Source of the DNA: Candidatus Uhrbacteria bacterium RIFCSPHIGHO2_02_FULL_53_13 | Lineage (GTDB): Bacteria > Patescibacteriota > Patescibacteriia > UBA9934 > UBA11717 | Direction of reading: 5' to 3' | Assembly (NCBI GenBank): GCA_001791035.1 | Contig: MGDX01000027.1 | Location: 8,440-33,628 of the forward strand | DNA: 25,189 bases | Shown: in pieces, positions 22,345-25,189 of the stretch | Numbering within the stretch: position 1 is the stretch's first letter | Layout of the letters: each line of letters begins with the position of its first letter | Program-made: the position numbers and the translations under genes | The notes under the pieces: model-generated | Database searches by the model: none | What the model saw: only the letters and a program-made list of their open reading frames with translations | Told to the model about the DNA's origin: nothing

Positions 22345-23357
22345 ATACACGTATGCTCCTCATTCGAATCGTGGCCGCGGTGATTCTCTTTCTGATTTTA
22401 TTCGGTGTCGTTGTTATTGCGCGTGGAGCATGGGTCGTGTTCGTAGGCAATCGGTATCGTGATCAGGCAGCGGTAGTAGACATTCCAGATGGTGCGACCG
22501 TGCGTGATGTGCGCGATTTGCTTGTCAATGCAAAATTGCTGTCGGCTCCGAGATGGTTTTTGTTGTACGGCAAAGTGACAGATGGTGTTGTTCATGCAGG
22601 GCGTTTTGCGATTGCGCCCGGCACACCCATTCGAGAACTGTATCGGATTTTGACAGAAGGAGAGGACGTTGAGGTGGAGGTGACGATGATCGAAGGATGG
22701 ACGTTGCAGGATTTTCAAGATCATCTCGTGAGCCGCGAGTTGGTGACGGAGGCCGATATGCGATCGGCTCTCTCCGACCCAAGTCTGAAGGCGCGCTATT
22801 CATTTTTAGAGGGGGTTCCAAACGGCGTTGACTTGGAAGGATACCTGTTTCCGGAGACATATCGCATGTTTAACAATGCAAGCGCTGTAGACATTGTAGG
22901 GCGATTGTTGCGCGAGTTTGAAACGCGCGTAGTGCAAGCGCGCGGTGAGGAGATTGAAAATAGCGGATATACGTTGCACGAAGTGGTGACGATTGGAAGT
23001 ATGCTTGAGCGTGAGGTACAGCGTCCGGAGGATATGGCGATGGTGTCGGATGTGATTCGAAAACGCCTTAAAGCCGACATGCCGTTACAATTTGACGCGA
23101 CCGTGAACTATGTGACAGGGAAGAGTGATCCGGGCGTGACACTTGCGGACACGCAAGTTGATTCACCGTACAATACGTATAAATATCCGGGGTTGCCGAT
23201 TGGACCTATCAGCAATCCTGGCGACGCGGCCATTGAGGCGGCGCTGAATCCGCAAGAGAATCCATACTTTTATTACTTGACCACGCCCGATGGGACGGTG
23301 GTGTATGCGCGCACGAATGAGGAGCATGCGCTTAACAAGGCGAGATATTTGAAGTAG
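22341..23357 (+). CDS. mltG: Endolytic murein transglycosylase MltG (YceG-like)
   Basis: MltG cuts nascent glycan strands in the membrane-proximal layer and sets chain length. The 338-residue product begins with a basic tail and one membrane segment (about 7-28), has a LysM-like subdomain (residues about 45-105: DGATVRDVRDLLVNAKLL), LEGYLFPETYRM, the active-site region VTIGSMLEREVQRPED with the probable catalytic E223, and the C-terminal DSPYNTYKYPGLPIGPISNPG and FYYLTTPDGTVVYARTNEEH. All are family features. It starts inside the manC stop, so expression is coupled to GDP-mannose synthesis. With RodA it supplies a polymerase and a cutter for the cell wall in the same window. Confidence 0.94.
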   Translation: MNTRMLLIRIVAAVILFLILFGVVVIARGAWVVFVGNRYRDQAAVVDIPDGATVRDVRDLLVNAKLLSAPRWFLLYGKVTDGVVHAGRFAIAPGTPIRELYRILTEGEDVEVEVTMIEGWTLQDFQDHLVSRELVTEADMRSALSDPSLKARYSFLEGVPNGVDLEGYLFPETYRMFNNASAVDIVGRLLREFETRVVQARGEEIENSGYTLHEVVTIGSMLEREVQRPEDMAMVSDVIRKRLKADMPLQFDATVNYVTGKSDPGVTLADTQVDSPYNTYKYPGLPIGPISNPGDAAIEAALNPQENPYFYYLTTPDGTVVYARTNEEHALNKARYLK

Positions 23358-23362
23358 AAGTG

Positions 23363-23413
23363 TCCTCCCCTAATGTAGGGGAGGTGGCCAAGTTATACGA
23401 GGACGGAGGGGTA
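23363..23413. repeat. Dispersed repeat with 9-bp hairpin, copy 2 (inverted)
   Basis: Starts with the perfect hairpin CCTCCCCTA-ATG-TAGGGGAGG (23364-23384) and runs to CGAGGACGGAGGGGTA. It is the reverse complement of the 11861-11912 element with one missing base and about seven substitutions. It may also serve as the end of the mltG transcript, though no U-tract follows. Confidence 0.75.
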
Positions 23414-23440
23414 TTGTTTATAAGTTGAACACCAAAACAA

Positions 23441-23472
23441 GCGCGCCCGAGCGACAGAGTCGTGGGGCGCGC
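23441..23472 (-). terminator. Hairpin terminator of the zinc-finger gene
   Basis: GCGCGCCC (23441-23448) pairs with GGGCGCGC (23465-23472), with an inner CGAC/GTCG stem. On the minus strand it is followed by TTGTTTTGGTGTT, fitting termination of the gene that ends at 23480. Confidence 0.75.
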
Positions 23473-23479
23473 GCAGCAA

Positions 23480-24328
23480 TCAGGAAGGTTGACCGGCAGT
23501 CTTGGTGAGGTTCCTGTCGGGGTATCCTGGGACTTCCACCGAGAATGTCACTCCGTTGGAGCGGCAATATTCCTTGATCACGCTGCTAGCTTCAAGCGTG
23601 ATCTCGGCGTTCTCGGGAGTTATGAGTCCCACATCCCGCAGGATAGAGAGCGGGGCTCCATCAAAACTCGTGCAATGCAAGTGGCCATCGCGAGTGGCCG
23701 TCACAATGCGATCAAACAAGGCTTCGTGGCCACGATCGAGCAACTCCCGCATCGCCAGCAAGGTCTTGCCAGTAGCGGTGAGCGTTTCGTGCGTCAGCAG
23801 CCACATGCCGGTTTGCGCGCACCGAACACACATGTCCACCTCAATCATTGGAAATTCGTGCGCATCTCGCTCCGTACGGCAGAATACGCACATGGGAGTT
23901 TCTCGCTGCACGGAGAGGATAGCTGTGACGCATGTGCGGCACAACCGAGCACTTTTCTTCACGTCTTCCGCTGATCGAACACGTCTGGCGTACGAGTCGT
24001 TCTCCAGAAGAGGATCGTAATTACCGCTCCAATTATCTGGTGCGGCGAACACGAACTCCGATGCACTTTTTTCTGTCTGGCAGATTGGGCAGAACATGGA
24101 GGGCCCGTTTGTGTCGCTGATGATGCCGACATGCGTGACCGGTCGGAAGGGCGGACGCGTTCTCACGTCCGATTCCTTCAGCGTGTCCTCGATAACGTGA
24201 TTGCACAAGTCTACACACTCGTTGCAGATGTAGACGACAGGACCGGCTATGAGCGTTGCAACTATTGTCTGTAACTTTCCACAAAAACTACAAGAAAGCG
24301 GTTTGTCAGCTTCTTGTGAACGACGCAT
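23480..24328 (-). CDS. Unknown protein with N-terminal ClpX-type C4 zinc finger and repeated zinc modules
   Basis: The 282-residue protein opens with a clear ClpX zinc-binding domain: C13-S-F-C16-G-K, LIAGPVVYIC35-N-E-C38-V-D-L-C. There is no AAA+ ATPase domain after it. Instead two more cysteine modules follow: C80-P-I-C83 with C130-R-T-C133, and C147-V-F-C150 with C167-V-R-C170. The first half of each reads CxxCxTE(K/R)xAxEF, so they look like an internal duplication. Residues about 171-282 are a helical-looking C-terminal part (HETLTATGKTLLAMRELLDRG) with no motif I know. ClpX zinc domains bind adaptors and substrates, so a regulator of proteolysis is one guess; a nucleic-acid or protein scaffold is another. 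The ATG at 24328 follows a promoter by 12 nt. Confidence 0.82.
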   Translation of the reverse strand: MRRSQEADKPLSCSFCGKLQTIVATLIAGPVVYICNECVDLCNHVIEDTLKESDVRTRPPFRPVTHVGIISDTNGPSMFCPICQTEKSASEFVFAAPDNWSGNYDPLLENDSYARRVRSAEDVKKSARLCRTCVTAILSVQRETPMCVFCRTERDAHEFPMIEVDMCVRCAQTGMWLLTHETLTATGKTLLAMRELLDRGHEALFDRIVTATRDGHLHCTSFDGAPLSILRDVGLITPENAEITLEASSVIKEYCRSNGVTFSVEVPGYPDRNLTKTAGQPS

Positions 24329-24340
24329 GGTTCTGCGCTC

Positions 24341-24368
24341 ACCGTATCAAATGAGGAGTATTTGTCAA
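24341..24368 (-). promoter_or_regulatory. Putative promoter of the zinc-finger gene
   Basis: On the minus strand TTGACA (24368-24363), 16-nt spacer, TACGGT (24346-24341). The -10 match is weak, the -35 perfect. Only 12 nt lie between it and the ATG. Confidence 0.5.
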
Positions 24369-24392
24369 TATGACAATGCCGGTATACAACAA

Positions 24393-24416
24393 CGCCGACC
24401 CTGTGCGGGGTCGGCG
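24393..24416 (-). terminator. Hairpin terminator of the last minus-strand gene
   Basis: CGCCGACCC (24393-24401) pairs perfectly with GGGTCGGCG (24408-24416), 6-nt loop. On the minus strand it is followed by TTGTTGTATA. It lies 6 nt after the stop of the gene at 24422 and upstream of the zinc-finger promoter. Confidence 0.78.
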
Positions 24417-24421
24417 GAAGA

Positions 24422-25168
24422 TCAACCAATCATGCGTGCAGCAACGGTAAGAGAAGCGCGCGCGTCATCGATGCGGTACGCCTTGACGTGCAGAAGCGCA
24501 TCCTCCAGTACGACTCTGATGTCCGTCGACGTGGGGTTAGAAAATCCGTTGTCGTCGAGGAGACACGTCAGACCGTAGATCGTGAGACAAATGCTCATGG
24601 CGGCCGTGATCGCGTCCTCATATGGAAGCGACGTGTCGCGATGGAGATTGCACAGCGCGAGCTTTGCATCCGCAATGCGTTCGGCGATCGTCAGAAAGTC
24701 AAGTGAGCGCATCACGACATCAATCTGATGTCTCGCGACTGGAAAGTTACGCGCTTCCAACTCGATGGCCGCACGTTCCAGTTCGTTGGTAACGCGCAAG
24801 GTGAAGCGCGCGTACGGCGCCGGAAGAACAAGGCCCCTCAATCCCGTGGCGATGCGACGAAGATCGCTTATCAGCGTGTGCCAGCTCACAATGTCCATTT
24901 CGTGCAGTCCCACGTGTGCTGATAGCTGGAGACAAGCGGACGCGTGAACGGGCGTCAGCAGGTTCGCGAGTCGTCCGAACACCGCCAGGCAGAAAGTACG
25001 TTCTGCAAAGAGAGCCATTTCTCGGTAGGCGATGCGCGGACCGATGGCAGAGCGGATGCTCGCTTGACGTGTGCGCAGTGCCGCGCGAGTCGGGAGCGTT
25101 ACTGCCATCGCGGCGCCCGGGTTGCGACCGTGACCGCTTCCAGGGTTCGGACGATTTGGCGCGGTCAT
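24422..25168 (-). CDS. Hypothetical helical protein, about 248 aa (5' end may lie beyond window)
   Basis: I recognise no family. With the ATG at 25168 the protein is 248 residues; an in-frame GTG at 25186 and an open frame to the window edge mean a longer start cannot be excluded. The first 45 residues are Pro/Arg/Ala-rich and probably disordered. The rest looks all-helical. Two segments, about residues 130-157 (LERAAIELEARNFPVARHQI) and 220-247 (LEDALLHVKAYRIDDARASL), share a helix-turn-helix-hairpin pattern LExA-x(9-11)-AR-x(2-3), like TPR-style repeats. It has no membrane segment or catalytic motif. It is followed by its own terminator and precedes the zinc-finger gene on the same strand, but the terminator and promoter between them argue for separate transcripts. 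Confidence 0.72.
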   Translation of the reverse strand: MTAPNRPNPGSGHGRNPGAAMAVTLPTRAALRTRQASIRSAIGPRIAYREMALFAERTFCLAVFGRLANLLTPVHASACLQLSAHVGLHEMDIVSWHTLISDLRRIATGLRGLVLPAPYARFTLRVTNELERAAIELEARNFPVARHQIDVVMRSLDFLTIAERIADAKLALCNLHRDTSLPYEDAITAAMSICLTIYGLTCLLDDNGFSNPTSTDIRVVLEDALLHVKAYRIDDARASLTVAARMIG

Positions 25169-25189
25169 GTATGAAGATGCCCTCACTAG

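Noticed and set aside
1..25189. Alternative genetic code with UGA as glycine or tryptophan
   Set aside because: TGA closes prfA, ndh, eno and manC at the expected protein ends, and no in-frame TGA interrupts a recognised protein.
1..25189. CRISPR array, tRNA, rRNA or insertion sequence
   Set aside because: No regularly spaced direct repeats, no cloverleaf with a TTCRA loop in any gap and no transposase motif or terminal inverted repeats around a gene.

Overview
The window looks like a piece of a small-genome bacterial chromosome, most likely a Candidate Phyla Radiation / Patescibacteria (Parcubacteria-like) member. This is an inference from gene content: a compact lower-glycolysis cluster, RodA next to unknown membrane and zinc-ribbon proteins, a DUF3048 protein beside bL25, a VanW-type protein, a short EF-Ts, few Shine-Dalgarno sites and many very short mRNA leaders. 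No rRNA or marker tree is available here. The standard code 11 fits: TGA ends prfA, ndh, eno, manC and others, with no sign of UGA recoding. There are no tRNAs, rRNAs, CRISPR arrays, transposases or phage genes.

Layout. 1-997 (-) is the 5' part of gyrB, divergent from a + strand set (1070-3576): an unknown membrane-anchored protein, rodA and a small zinc-ribbon protein. 3643-5353 (+) holds bL25 and a DUF3048 lipoprotein-like protein that overlap. 5460-9333 (-) is a translation block read queA, rpmE, prfA, a structured hairpin region, prmC, then an unknown 108-aa gene. 9496-10873 (+) is rpsB-tsf behind a roughly 100-nt structured leader. 10935-11699 (-) is an unknown gene. 11700-11950 is a repeat-rich gap. 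11951-19710 (+) is a long glycolytic cluster gap, metallophosphoesterase, doxX, NDH-2, pgk, eno, gpmI. 19711-19880 is a second repeat-rich gap. 19881-23357 (+) is a cell-envelope set: PAP2 phosphatase, VanW protein, mannose-1-phosphate guanylyltransferase, MltG. 23480-25189 (-) has two unknown proteins, the first starting with a ClpX-type zinc finger.

How the genes may work together. RF1 and PrmC (which methylates the RF1 GGQ glutamine) are neighbours. GAPDH, PGK, enolase and iPGM give a contiguous route from glyceraldehyde-3-phosphate to phosphoenolpyruvate. NDH-2 and DoxX inside the same run suggest a route for reoxidising GAPDH-made NADH. RodA, PAP2, ManC, VanW and MltG deal with lipid-linked intermediates, sugar nucleotides and peptidoglycan.

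Most interesting signals: an orphan ClpX-type zinc-binding domain fused to repeated CxxCxTE zinc modules (23480-24328); NDH-2/DoxX embedded in the glycolytic cluster; three ribosomal-protein promoters sharing a GC-rich discriminator and start region; an rpsB leader with two mutually exclusive stems; a hairpin-rich element between prfA and prmC; and at least three unknown minus-strand genes, each bounded by its own consensus-like promoter and GC-rich terminator.
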